From Advenella kashmirensis WT001 (GTDB taxonomy: Bacteria; Pseudomonadota; Gammaproteobacteria; Burkholderiales; Burkholderiaceae_B), in contig NC_017964.1 in the NCBI RefSeq assembly GCF_000219915.2, forward strand, positions 3,844,001-3,908,000: DNA of 64,000 bases, in the 5' to 3' direction. The notes beneath the pieces were generated by a model. It saw only the letters and a list, made by a program, of their open reading frames with translations, had not been told where the DNA came from and did not search any database. This document shows, piece after piece, positions 37,759 through 46,886 of this stretch. The translations under genes were made by a program, and so were the position numbers. Within the stretch, counting starts at the first letter, position 1. Every line of letters begins with the position of its first letter.

Positions 37759-38793
37759 TTATTTCGATTTTGCAGCCTGCTCTACCCAACTGGCATTCAC
37801 AAAACCGCTGTAGTCAGCAAGCACAGAGTCAATCTGTTTCTGTTCCTTGAGAAATGCTGCGCTCTCGGTCAGCGCCTTGACTGCACCGGAAGCGGCGCCG
37901 CCACCCAGCCAGGTATTGGAGGCCATGTCGGCTGCTGTCGGAAAGACCAGCATTTTCATCGCTTCCAGAATATCCTTGGACTCGCCGCCAATCATCTGGG
38001 TAATACCCTTGACTTCGGGACTGCTTCCGGTCCATTTGGCGCCATTCTGTTTATAGTCAACATAGGCTTGCGCCAGGACCTTGGTATAGGCCTGCATGAA
38101 CTTGGGGTTCTTCTGCGCCCAGTCTTTGTCGACCACAATACCGTCAAACGTCGGCACGCTGGCCTTGCCCACTTCCTCAGAATCGGTCAGCACCGTGCCA
38201 TCTTTAAGCAGTGTGGTCAGCGCCGGTGGCCAGACATAGGCCGCGTCGATATCGCCGCGCTGCCAGGCTGCCACGATCTGCGGCGGTTGCATATTCAGAA
38301 TGCGCACATCACGCGGATTCATTTTCCACACCTTGCTGAGCGCTACCAGCAAATGAAAATGCGAAGTCGAAACGAACGGCACGCCAATGCGCTTGCCTTT
38401 AAGATCTTCCGGCTTGCTAATGCCCGATTCCTTGCGGACCACCAGCGCTTCTGAATGGCCAATGTTGTCAAGAATCCAGAACAGTTGCATATTCACGCCG
38501 CGCGTTGCAGCGGCCGCAATCCCGGTAGAGCCAAGCACGCCGATAGGGATGCCGCCGGAGGCCAGGGCGCTGGAAATATCACCGGCAGAACTGAACTGGC
38601 GCCATTTAACGGTATAGCCCGCGGCCTTGAGCGGTTCGTCGAATTTTTTCATCGCAATCGCAGACACATAGGGCCCAACGATCTGCTGATAGCCGATGGT
38701 AACTTCTTCCTGCGCCGCTGCGTGGGTTGACCAGGCGAGCGTTGCCGCGGTTGCCGAGGTGCACAACAATGTTTTCAGAAACGTGTTTTTCAT
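37759..38793 (-). CDS. tauA: Taurine-binding periplasmic protein
   Basis: About 344 residues, starting at ATG 38793 with GGAG six bases before. Signal peptide ends HAAAQ. SsuA/TauA family features: VTIGYQQIVGPYVSAIA at the mature N-terminus, the ALASGGIPIGVLGSTGIAAAATRG ligand region, GKRIGVPFVSTSHFHLL and MQPPQIVAAWQRGDIDAAYVWPPAL (read in parts). It delivers taurine to TauBC. It is followed by tauB 73 bases on. A 12-base palindrome lies just before its start, and 161 bases separate it from the upstream family 3 binding protein. Confidence 0.94.
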   Translation of the reverse strand: MKNTFLKTLLCTSATAATLAWSTHAAAQEEVTIGYQQIVGPYVSAIAMKKFDEPLKAAGYTVKWRQFSSAGDISSALASGGIPIGVLGSTGIAAAATRGVNMQLFWILDNIGHSEALVVRKESGISKPEDLKGKRIGVPFVSTSHFHLLVALSKVWKMNPRDVRILNMQPPQIVAAWQRGDIDAAYVWPPALTTLLKDGTVLTDSEEVGKASVPTFDGIVVDKDWAQKNPKFMQAYTKVLAQAYVDYKQNGAKWTGSSPEVKGITQMIGGESKDILEAMKMLVFPTAADMASNTWLGGGAASGAVKALTESAAFLKEQKQIDSVLADYSGFVNASWVEQAAKSK

Positions 38794-38816
38794 GTTTGAC
38801 TCCACGAGTGGTGGTT

Positions 38817-38828
38817 TACAACGTTGTA
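38817..38828. promoter_or_regulatory. Palindrome before tauA
   Basis: TACAACGTTGTA is a perfect 12-base dyad, 23 bases upstream of the tauA ATG, in the only sizeable gap of the transporter run. It could be an operator for an internal tauABC promoter. Confidence 0.35.
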
Positions 38829-38954
38829 GTAAGTGCGCCGGTCGGGCGCGACGATGTTTTGCTATGACTTTATTAATATTGCATTTGTCGGGGGTCTCTC
38901 TCTTGCTGCCGTACTGCTCCTCCTGTATTGCTCACAGTCCTGCTTGTGGCAAAG

Positions 38955-39767
38955 TCAGCGAACCATCAACTTTGCCGGATCGGGCGCCACGCCAAACCAC
39001 TTGCGATAGATCGTGGCGTAACTCCCGGATTCGATCGCCTTGCGCAGCGCGGCATTCACCCGCTGGGTCAGCGCGCTGTCCTTGGGCATCGCAATTGCGT
39101 AGAAATTATTGGGTGTGGCCACGCTGTCGACTACCCGGACCAGCCCCTGGCCTTTGTTCTGGCTGTAATAGCGCACATTTGCAGTGTCGTGAACCAATGC
39201 ATCCAGCCTGCCGGCGGCCACCTCCAGATACGGAAAACCTGCATCCATGTTCTGAAAGTACAGGACTTTCGCCTGCGGCAGCATACGGTTGACATAGTCG
39301 GCCGCTTCGGTACCCCGCTTGACGCCCACCCGTTTATCGACCAGGTCGGTAAAACGATTGATATCGGTATTGCCCTGGGCAACCACCAGGGAAATATCGC
39401 TGCGGAAATACGGATCGGAAAAATCCACGCTGCGTTCCCGCTCCTGGGTAATGGTGATGCCGGCGATGGCCATATCCACCTTGCCGGCGGTCAGATTCGC
39501 AAAGATATTGGAAAAATCCATGGGCAGCAGGGAATAAGACACGCCCATTTCACGTGTGATAAGGTCCAGCAGGTCCATATCAAACCCCACATATTTGCCG
39601 TTCTCCCGAAACTCGAACGGCAAAAAAGCGGTGTCGGTGGCAACCACCAGCGTTTCTGCCCGCGCCGCGCGGGCGCCTGGCGGCATCACTGAATACAGCA
39701 TTACAAAAGTGAATGCTGCCAGTGCCAGGCCAATAGACTTGCGACGTGAGCAGTACCGAAGGTTCAT
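38955..39767 (-). CDS. Family 3 (GlnH/FliY-type) solute-binding protein
   Basis: A 270-residue periplasmic receptor. After a signal peptide ending near RAARA, the amino-acid-type SBP fold is clear: LVVATDTAFLPFEFRENGKYVGFDMDLL, DFSNIFANLTAGKVDMAIAGITITQERERSVDFSDPYF, GVKRGTEAADYV, LPQAKVLYFQNMDAGFPYLEVAAGRLDALVHD (in parts). The polar-amino-acid family binds amino acids such as Gln or cystine. Its ATG overlaps the tauY stop (TGATG), so it is coupled to taurine dehydrogenase, but no cognate permease is near. It may bind taurine or an amino-acid-like sulfonate, or sense it; this is inference. Confidence 0.88.
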   Translation of the reverse strand: MNLRYCSRRKSIGLALAAFTFVMLYSVMPPGARAARAETLVVATDTAFLPFEFRENGKYVGFDMDLLDLITREMGVSYSLLPMDFSNIFANLTAGKVDMAIAGITITQERERSVDFSDPYFRSDISLVVAQGNTDINRFTDLVDKRVGVKRGTEAADYVNRMLPQAKVLYFQNMDAGFPYLEVAAGRLDALVHDTANVRYYSQNKGQGLVRVVDSVATPNNFYAIAMPKDSALTQRVNAALRKAIESGSYATIYRKWFGVAPDPAKLMVR

Positions 39768-41136
39768 CAGATCACCTCATCTCTCAGGTAATACCAGTGA
39801 TAGAGCATGGCCTGTCCGAGACGCCGGAAAGGAGAAAAAAGATGTCCGGGCAGCGGCGAATTGTAGATGGGCAGATCCCATTGTGCTCCGTCCTGCCCCA
39901 CAATACGCTGCGCCAGACGTCGGCCCGCCCATGCCGAGGAAGACACGCCGTTACCGCCATAGCCGAATGAATAGTACAGCGACAACGAAGGATCGGGCTG
40001 GACGATCCGCGGCATCATATCGTGGCTGACATCGACCCACCCGCTCCAGTTGTACGCAATTGGGACCCTTCGAGCGACGGGAATTTGCGGTAAAGGCCTT
40101 TTTTGAGTAACTCCAGATGCTTGGGATTGGCTGCATCCTTGCCGGTAATCGCACTGACGACTGCCAATTGCACTGAACCGTCAGGCAACAGCCGATAGTA
40201 AAAGCGCAGCGTACGGGTATCTGTAATGAACACAGTCGATTTGAGTCCGGCCTCGGCCAGTTCCTGCGCGGTCAGCGGACGGGTCACCATGGAATTGGAC
40301 TGGATCGGCATCAGCTTGGAACGCGTTGTCGTATGTACGCCCTGCGTGGTATAACCGCCTGTGGCGAAAGCCACCTTGCGCGCCTTGACGATGCCGCCGG
40401 GCGTGTGCAAATGGTGCAGACCATCGCGCGTTTCCACTTTCATGACCGGGCTGGATGTGTGCACCTTGACCCCAAGCTCCCGTGCGCGTCGCAGATAACC
40501 AAAAGCCAGCTTCAGCGGGTGGACTCCAACGCCCTGAGGCTCCCATAAGGCGGCCTTTGCTTCCTGGTCGTTCACATATTCTTCGCGCAGTTCTTCCCGG
40601 CTGAGCATGCGTGTCTTATAGCCGAAAATGTTGTTCATGACCCGGCTTTCATTGCGCAGAAAATCAATTTTCTTGTCACGGTGCGCAGTGTATAAATGGC
40701 CACCGGTTTGCGCATCACAATCGAATTGCGCTACCAGTGACTCCCAGTACTCGAAACCAGAGCGGATCTCGGCATCCAGCCGTTTGGCTGTCTGCTCACC
40801 CCATTTGGCAATCCACTGAGAGCGATACAGGCGACCCATGGCATTCTGTCCCTGCCCACCATTTCGACTGGTGCATCCCCAGGCCGCCGCATTGGCCTCC
40901 AGGACTACCACCTCGGCATGATGATCCTGGGCCAGATGCAGCGCAGTAGACAGCCCGGTAAAGCCGGAACCCACCACAACCACATCTGCAATCAGCCCAT
41001 CCGGCGCCGGCCCGTCATCTGGCGGCGGCTCGCCTGCAGTGGCGACCCAGTACGTCGGTGCGTACTGCTGGCCCTGTGTCGGGGTATCGGTAAGCGGATC
41101 AAACAGCGGATCGTATGCGCGCATCAAAGTTGCCAT
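39767..41136 (-). CDS. tauY: Taurine dehydrogenase large subunit, FAD-dependent (frame broken)
   Basis: About 456 residues after repair, a DAO-family flavoprotein. FAD fold VVVVGSGFTGLSTALHLAQ near residue 51, ANAAAWGCTSRNGGQGQNAMGR, VKARKVAFATGGYTTQG, and a C-terminal YYSFGYGGNGVSSSAWAGRRLAQ closing the FAD site. With TauX it oxidises taurine to sulfoacetaldehyde and ammonia, passing electrons to the respiratory chain. One base is missing near 40060; repair restores AYNWSGWVDVSHDMMPRIV. Start has AGGAG. It lies 14 bases after tauX. It also resembles gamma-glutamylputrescine oxidase, but tauX and tauABC decide the call. Confidence 0.92.
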
Positions 41137-41150
41137 GAGGATGCTCCTGC

Positions 41151-41542
41151 CTATTTTCCAGCCGCAATCGCAGGACGGTTCTTGCGAAATGCGTTCTTCA
41201 CAAGAATCTTGCCGTCTTTGAATGTGAACAGGTCCACCATATTGGCTTCAATACGAGCGCCATCTTTCTGGGTACCGGTAAAGGTTGTTTCCGATACTCC
41301 GCGATCGCCATTGATCCAATGCCTGCCATTGAGCCATTGCGCGTCCGGAATGTTCTCCCAGGCGGCCTGAAAAGCCTTTCTTACCGCGTCACGTCCTTCA
41401 ATCCGGTTGCCGCAGACCTGATCTCCGGCCACGGTTTCGAAAACACAATCGTCATGCATGAACGACATCAGGCGTCAATGTCATGGTCATTCCACGCCTG
41501 GGAAAAGGCCTCAAGGGTCTGGATAGTTACCGCGTTACTCAT
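41151..41542 (-). CDS. tauX: Taurine dehydrogenase small subunit (frame broken)
   Basis: About 130 residues after repair. An NTF2/SnoaL-like small protein: MSNAVTIQTLEAFSQAWNDH then DALMSFMHDDCVFETVAG, GRDAVRKAFQAAWENIPD and VDLFTFKDGKILVKNAF. The start at 41542 has AGGAG. One C is missing near 41471; adding it turns GACGCCTGA into GACGCCCTG and joins both halves. It precedes tauY, as in other TauXY operons. Three CTGGAC-type repeats lie upstream. Confidence 0.9.
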
Positions 41543-41603
41543 TTTGCATTCTCCTGCTTTGATATTTCAATCAAAGATAGAAGAAGTTCGCCATATGGTC
41601 TAG

Positions 41604-41632
41604 GTCCAGTTTCCAGACTTCGTTGAGTCCAG
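41604..41632 (-). promoter_or_regulatory. CTGGAC direct repeats, candidate TauR sites before tauX
   Basis: Minus-strand reading gives CTGGAC (41632-41627), CTGGAA (41616-41611) and CTGGAC (41609-41604), the first and third as CTGGACTCAA and CTGGACCTAG. They start 62-90 bases before the tauX ATG. Direct repeats of this kind fit MocR-type regulators, and CTGGACYTAA-like boxes are the motif I recall for TauR in other proteobacteria. Confidence 0.6.
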
Positions 41633-41811
41633 ATTCGACAAGTCACGATGAGCCATTATTGCTCACTTGTGCACCAGCCAAAAGCGTCTGCGCATTGCAG
41701 CGTATCCACCGGCACATTGGCAGTGCATAAGGCGCACGCCAGTTGTGCGCTGCGCTATTGCAGCACAGGAGGCACGCACGAAAACAGGACAACGGGCGCG
41801 CATAAGTCCAG

Positions 41812-43076
41812 TCAGTCCAGCGTATCGCTCCAGATATTTTTTGCCCAGGAGCGTGCATCGGTACCCTCTTTTTCGGAAGGATACGCGGACAAGCCACCGC
41901 CTTGGGCCGATACCATATCCTTTTTTTCCGGGTCATATCGGTAGACATTGGCCACGTGCATGGCCGATGTATCGTCCACATAGCTGTAGCAGGTATTGGC
42001 AAAGACCGGAAGCGGATCGGGTTGGACGCCTGCCAGCCGCGCAATCATGCTGCTGGCGCATACTTTGGCCTGGGAGTTGGCGATATGAGCCGACTTTGGC
42101 AGACCCGAGTCGACAGAATCACCCAGCAAATGCACACCAGGCACCGTGCGCGACTCATATGTCACAAAATCCACATCGCACCAGCGCCCCTCGCTGTTGG
42201 CCAAACCGGTATCCAGCGCCAGGCGGCCTGCCGCCTGGGGCGGAATGACATTCAATACATCAGTCTTCCAGGTATCGAAAATTGTTCTGACGGCTCCTGT
42301 ATCGACGTCAATGGCGGACAGCTCACTACCCGGCTGATAATCTATAAGTCCCGCGTACTGCTCGGCCCAATTGCGTTCAAACAGCGCGCGCTTGGACGTA
42401 ATGCCGGGGTTGGCGTCCAGCACCAGCACCTTGCCTGTGGGATTATGCTGTTTGAGATACCAGGCCACCTGACAGGCCCGCTCGTAAGGTCCGGGTGGGC
42501 AGCGATACGGGAGCGGCGGCACCGTGATGGCAAATACACCTCCCTTGCGCATGTGCTGCAGTTGCCGGGCCAGTGCCTGCGTTTGCGGGCCGGCTTTCCA
42601 CGCATGAGGAACCCGCGCCTTTGCTGCGTCGGTCTGCGCCATGGGCAACTGAGAATAATCAAAGCTGATGCCCGGCGCCATAATCAGATAATCATACGGG
42701 ATGGCCCGGCTGCGGTACGCACCTGCTTACGGTCGGGGTCTACAGCCAGCACCGTGTCCTGGCGCACGATCACGCCATGCTTGCGGCCCAGATTATCATA
42801 GGAGCGGGTAATCGCCGCCAGCGGTACAGAACCGCCCAGCACCAGATTGCTGGTCGGGCAGGAAACAAACTGCGCATTCTGTTCAATCAGCGTGACCGGC
42901 AGTTGATAGTCGCTCCACATGCGCAGGTACTTTGCCGCCGTCGCGCCCGCAAAACCTGCACCCACAATGACAACACGCGCCTGTCGCAAACTGCGCGCAG
43001 CGCTCGCACTTAGCGGCCAGACACCGGCGCCAAGCCAGGCCGCCCCCAAGGTATGAATAAACTCCCTGCGCTTCAT
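41812..43076 (-). CDS. FccB-like flavocytochrome c sulfide dehydrogenase flavoprotein (frame broken)
   Basis: About 421 residues after repair. A Tat-like or Sec signal (MKRREFIHTLGAAWLGAGVWPLSASA) precedes an FAD fold RVVIVGAGFAGATAAKYL. Sulfide-dehydrogenase features follow: NAQFVSCPTSNLVLGG with an active-site Cys, YDYLIMAPGISFDY after repair, GGVFAITVPPLPYRCPPGPYERACQVAWYL with a second Cys, and VHLLGDSVDSGLPKSAHIANSQAKVCA. Such proteins (FccB/SoxF) oxidise sulfide or persulfide in the periplasm and pass electrons to a cytochrome c partner, here the gene just upstream. One base is missing near 42705. Confidence 0.85.
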
Positions 43077-43179
43077 CGTTGCTGTCCCATCTGTTTACTG
43101 AAATGCCGCAATCCATGATGCAACCGAATGGCTATTGCATTTGAAATAACTGTAGAATTAACGCCAGGACAGGAGCAGG

Positions 43180-43485
43180 TCATTGGTGCGCGGGCAAGGC
43201 CGAGAAATAGACGGCCAGACGCTCAATTTCGTCTGCGGTCAAGCCCCGGACGTGCTGCGTCATGACATCTGTGTCTGTCTTGCTGGTACGAAACGCCATC
43301 ATGCGCGACAGAAAATGCGTGGATGACATGCCCGCCAGACTTGGCGTTTGCGCCACACTGACTCCATTCGTGCCATGACAAGCCGCACAGGATGCGGCCA
43401 GGACACGGATATGCAGATCAGGTTGCAGCGCCTGTGCCATTGCCTGCGTGGTGCCTAGGAGCAATGCCAGAATCCATAACCGCAT
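43180..43485 (-). CDS. Small mono-haem cytochrome c (FccA/SoxE-like)
   Basis: About 101 residues. Signal peptide MRLWILALLLGTTQAMAQ, then a single CAACH haem site (residues about 34-38), GVSVAQTPSLAGMSSTHFLSRMMAFR with the axial Met candidate and a C-terminal LTADEIERLAVYFSALP helix, a class I cytochrome c5/c4-like fold. The start at 43485 has AAGGA; an in-frame ATG at 43509 with AGGG is the alternative. It lies between the SoxH-type hydrolase and the FccB-like flavoprotein on the same strand and is the likely electron acceptor of the latter. Confidence 0.85.
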   Translation of the reverse strand: MRLWILALLLGTTQAMAQALQPDLHIRVLAASCAACHGTNGVSVAQTPSLAGMSSTHFLSRMMAFRTSKTDTDVMTQHVRGLTADEIERLAVYFSALPAHQ

Positions 43486-43517
43486 GGCAATATCGGTCCT
43501 TATGATCATATTCAGCC

Positions 43518-44438
43518 CTATTGCCATTCCATTTTCGGAAACAACAAGTTCACATTGCGCGGATTGATGACATCAAAAAGCTGCCAGCGATCTTTTTCCT
43601 GCGCTGCCGCGTGTTGCATCACGTCACTCATGTCCTGCCCTTGAGCAATGCCCTGCGCAATATCCGATAGCAGTGTCTGCAAATAGCGTCGCTGCGCATT
43701 CCAGGCCGCAGCCTGGTCTTTCGGACTGGGACCATGCCCGGGCACCAGTCGCGCCACCGGCTTCTGCCTGATGGCATCGATTACCTGGATCCAGCCTTTG
43801 ACGTCGCCATCAATGGAAGGCGTTCTTTCGGTGAACAACAGATCACCGGTCCATAGCGTTTGTGTCTGTTCATCAAGAACCGTCAGGTCGGTGGTGCTAT
43901 GGGCCGAAGGCCAGCTTTGCAGCAACAGGGTTCGCCCGCCCAGGTCCAATCGCTTCGTTTCGGAAATTTTGATGGTCGGCAGAACAATCCTGTTCTTGCC
44001 ACCGTCAGCGCGTGCAGGCGCCGCACGCAGATAGGCATCCTGGCTTTCATACATGGCCGCTGCCAATTGTGCATGTCCGACAAACCGCACCTTGTCGCCG
44101 ACAAATGCCGCATTTCCCAGGATATGGTCAGGATGAACATGCGTGTTGATGACATAGCGGATCGGCAACGGCGTGGTCTTTGCCACGGCCTGTGCAAGCG
44201 CGCTGCCGATATCGAACGAGCCACCCGTATCGATAACAGCTACGGCTTGGTCTCCAACCACGAACCCAATATTGGCAATATCACCTTCGTAATCAGGTTC
44301 ATCAAAATCCCGATGCGCGCCCTGATGTACATATACTCCCGGGGCCACTTCATGCATCTCCAATGGTGCGGCAGTGGCCACGGCGCAGGCCGCGATCATT
44401 ATCCATGGCAGCGTCATCCGAAAAAATCCGGCACGCAT
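43518..44438 (-). CDS. SoxH / quinoprotein-relay type metallo-beta-lactamase hydrolase
   Basis: A 306-residue exported MBL-fold hydrolase. Signal peptide ends ATAAP. Zinc ligands are in NTHVHPDHILGNAAF (HXHXDH), WPSAHSTTDLTVLD and LVPGHGPSPKD. This matches the SoxH-like family also named quinoprotein relay system zinc metallohydrolase 2, which occurs beside SoxYZ-like carriers. It may release a thiol- or persulfide-bound product from the carrier Cys. Its ATG overlaps the SoxYZ stop (TAATG). Length is normal. Confidence 0.87.
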   Translation of the reverse strand: MRAGFFRMTLPWIMIAACAVATAAPLEMHEVAPGVYVHQGAHRDFDEPDYEGDIANIGFVVGDQAVAVIDTGGSFDIGSALAQAVAKTTPLPIRYVINTHVHPDHILGNAAFVGDKVRFVGHAQLAAAMYESQDAYLRAAPARADGGKNRIVLPTIKISETKRLDLGGRTLLLQSWPSAHSTTDLTVLDEQTQTLWTGDLLFTERTPSIDGDVKGWIQVIDAIRQKPVARLVPGHGPSPKDQAAAWNAQRRYLQTLLSDIAQGIAQGQDMSDVMQHAAAQEKDRWQLFDVINPRNVNLLFPKMEWQ

Positions 44439-45234
44439 TACTGCACCGTCACGTCTGTTTCATGACGAAAGTGTTTGCCTTCGTTGTCCTCTGCCAAGAC
44501 CGTGAGCTTCCCACTTTTCTCAGGTACGAAGAAGAACCGGAAATTCGGATCTTCGCTAATACCAATATACGTGTCAGCCTGCATTATCGGCTTATCGTTA
44601 TAGCGGATGTCTATATTCTTGATGAAATAGGCTGGACGAAAGCCTGAGTCATCAGGTCGCGCTGCAAACCGGTGTTCATGGGATGGCGTATCATCAAGCG
44701 TCCCTGCGCCGGTTTGCCGGCATGAACGGGATCAACAGCGGCAAGCTTCATTTGCCCCGCAGTCTTTTTGGCGGCATTCACATCGCCACCGACCGTGCCA
44801 CCACAGCCGCCCGATGCCTTGACCGGCACCGCGTTGCGAAAATAGCGGCCATCGCTGGTTTCTGCGACAACGTGAACGTAGTCATCTACTTCAAGCCGAA
44901 TGCGGGTAGCAATATCGACCTTGCCGCTATCGGGCGTAAAGTGAAAGACAGCGGTCAGCGGCACAGGATTTTCCGGCACAACCAGTGTCACGCTCTTGAT
45001 GTAATCATCCTTGGTTGCCGGATAGTCGATGGAAAATGCAAACGGCACCTGCGCACCGCTGGCCGCTCTTTTGGGGGCGTCAATATGAATAAAGGGGCCG
45101 TCCTCAAGCGTTTTTCCGGAGAAAAAGCTGCTGTTTACCTTATCCCAGGCAGGCGCATCGACCCCGGCCAGCGAGGGCGAAGACAGTGAGATGATCATGA
45201 CAGAACTGATCAGCAAGACTGATTTGCGTAACAT
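44438..45234 (-). CDS. SoxY-SoxZ fusion sulfur carrier (frame broken)
   Basis: About 265 residues after repair. Start at 45234 with AGGAGG. Signal peptide ends SLAG. Residues to about 150 are SoxY-like (FSIDYPATKDDYIKSVTLVVPENPVPLTAVFHF, in parts) and end in the carrier motif ASGGCGG, with the Cys that covalently holds the sulfur substrate. The remainder is SoxZ-like: GRLMIRHPMNTGLQRD, YNDKPIMQADTYIGISEDPNFRFFFVPEKSG (in parts). Here the motif is internal, as in quinoprotein-associated SoxYZ fusions. One T is missing near 44640 in a run of three; the downstream frame then runs to DVTVQ. Confidence 0.88.
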
Positions 45235-45610
45235 GTGAACCTCCTCAATGAACATGTTCCGTTCTCTGTACTTTATCGCGGCGTGATTGGCGCGCGAGGC
45301 ATTTTTTTATACTGTAATTCTGTTGTGGTTCTGAACGACCTTTGCAGACATGACTATAACAATATACATCTAATTGTCGGACTGAGACAGGAACGTACCC
45401 ATTGCAGAGAAAAGAGGAAAGACAGCTGACATTTGCCCAGTGCGCTAGTGCGACCGCACACTGGTCACGGTTGAATAAAAAAGGGTTCTGCAGGCCTACG
45501 CGGCTATTTAAGACTGACGCTGCTGCTCTGGCCGTAAGCAAGCACACAGGTTGCTGCATGCACCCGATGACTCACGAGCGGCTCTTGCATAACCTGGACT
45601 GCAGGCCCCA
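45235..45610. other. Intergenic, soxYZ upstream region, no gene seen
   Basis: 376 bases between the SoxYZ start and the end of the second lipoprotein gene. It must hold the soxYZ promoter. Short open frames here have no recognisable domain or good start. Confidence 0.5.
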
Positions 45611-46117
45611 TCAATGCAATGAGCCCCAGCGCTTGACCGATGGTTCTGCCTGGGCCCACAGCCAATACTGTCCGTTCTTGCAAACATCCAGCGTGTACCA
45701 GTGCTCGGCTGGCCTGCCATCTACCATGCCCTCTACCGAAAACAGCGCCTTTTTGCAGGTTGTGAGGGCATTGACCGATTCGCTGACAACGATTGTGCGC
45801 CCTTTGTTATTTCCGTATGGTACCGGCTGCTCAACCCGCCAGCGTCGCTGCTCTCCAGGTACGCTCTGCGCGATTGCGTTTGCAATTTCCTGCTGCTCTG
45901 CTGCACTAAATCGCTTCATTACATATTTAACGCCGGCATCCACTGCCGCGTTAGTGGCAATTGCCACAGTCAGGCCCAGCGCCGGATTACCCGTTACAGA
46001 TGATGTCGCCGCACCGGCAGTAAGACCCGGCAACGTCGCGATCAATGAACAACCGGCCAGGCTGCCAACGACACAAAAGCCAAGTGTCATTATTGTGAGG
46101 CTGACGCGTAACCGCAT
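45611..46117 (-). CDS. Lipoprotein, second member of a tandem paralogous pair
   Basis: About 168 residues. Signal with lipobox GSLAGC (Cys about 26), then a glycine/alanine-rich hydrophobic stretch (LPGLTAGAATSSVTGNPALGLTVAIATNAAVDAG), then a polar domain with IVVSESVNALTTCKKALFSVEG and the ending VCKNGQYWLWAQAEPSVKRWGSLH. The ending closely matches that of the upstream gene, so the two arose by duplication. Its ATG overlaps the upstream stop (TAATG). I do not recognise a function; the hydrophobic Gly-rich part resembles envelope-inserted glycine-zipper lipoproteins. Confidence 0.75.
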   Translation of the reverse strand: MRLRVSLTIMTLGFCVVGSLAGCSLIATLPGLTAGAATSSVTGNPALGLTVAIATNAAVDAGVKYVMKRFSAAEQQEIANAIAQSVPGEQRRWRVEQPVPYGNNKGRTIVVSESVNALTTCKKALFSVEGMVDGRPAEHWYTLDVCKNGQYWLWAQAEPSVKRWGSLH

Positions 46118-46725
46118 TACTGCAAAGCTCCCCAGCGGCTGACTGCCGGCTCGGCCGTGGCCCATGCCCAGCGTGGCCCGTCCTTGCAGATCGAGGCCAC
46201 ATAAAACTCGTTGCGGGGCATCGAGTTTTCTTCGCTGTCGACGGAATAGACAATTTCCTTGCATTCCAGCAGACCCTGGCTGATCACCCGGCTTACCGTC
46301 ACCCGCCCCTGCTCATTGGGCTCCATGGGGATGGAATGAATCGACTTCCAGTTGGCCACCTCGCCTTCTTTCAATTTACCGGCCGCGGTGGCGATCACTT
46401 CCTGGGTATAGCCATGCATTTCGCGCTGCACATATTGCACGGCGGAACGAGTGGCCGCCTGAACGCCAACGCCGATACCGGTTGTAATTGCCGCGTTATC
46501 CGTAACTTTTTGCGCGAGCGCGGCACCAGCGATCCCGGCACCGGCTGAAGACCCCTCCAGTACCAGCGATTGACAGCCTGCCAGTCCCATTACAAACGAC
46601 ATACCCAGCAGCTTGAGCGCGCTACAATAGCGACGCAGGAAACCGGCGCGACCAAGGTATGGCCCATCGCTACGGGATACATAAAACGAAAACATGTATA
46701 AAATATTTAATCTGCGCAAAATCAT
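46117..46725 (-). CDS. Lipoprotein, first member of a tandem paralogous pair
   Basis: Up to 202 residues; the start is uncertain. Lipobox MGLAGC is at about residue 51 from the 46725 ATG, unusually deep, so the true start is probably internal (perhaps near 46602 or a TTG/CTG before it). After the Cys comes a Gly/Ala-rich segment (SSAGAGIAGAALAQKVTDNAAITTGIGVGVQAATRSAVQYV), then REMHGYTQEVIATAAGKLKEGE and the shared ending ICKDGPRWAWATAEPAVSRWGALQ. Both copies keep two Cys in the C-terminal domain (LLECKE and SICKD; TTCKK and DVCKN), likely a disulfide. Confidence 0.72.
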   Translation of the reverse strand: MILRRLNILYMFSFYVSRSDGPYLGRAGFLRRYCSALKLLGMSFVMGLAGCQSLVLEGSSAGAGIAGAALAQKVTDNAAITTGIGVGVQAATRSAVQYVQREMHGYTQEVIATAAGKLKEGEVANWKSIHSIPMEPNEQGRVTVSRVISQGLLECKEIVYSVDSEENSMPRNEFYVASICKDGPRWAWATAEPAVSRWGALQ

Positions 46726-46886
46726 GCACTTATAATAATTTGTTGATAAAGTGCATTATATTGGCATCGAGCATCGATTGAACATCAAGAACCGTCAGGA
46801 AGTTGTAATCAGATGTTGGCCGGGCTCATGCAGCCTGAGTCCGAACCGGCTAAGTACCAAGCCGCTTGGGTTCAGTTTGCACGGAT

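Noticed and set aside
39767..41136. Naming the FAD protein a gamma-glutamylputrescine oxidase
   Set aside because: The small NTF2-like tauX gene and tauABC on the same strand point to taurine dehydrogenase.
27846..44440. Programmed frameshifting as an explanation of the breaks in xsc, pta and tau genes
   Set aside because: The sites lack a shared slippery sequence or stimulator, and the same kind of break occurs in unrelated genes across the window.
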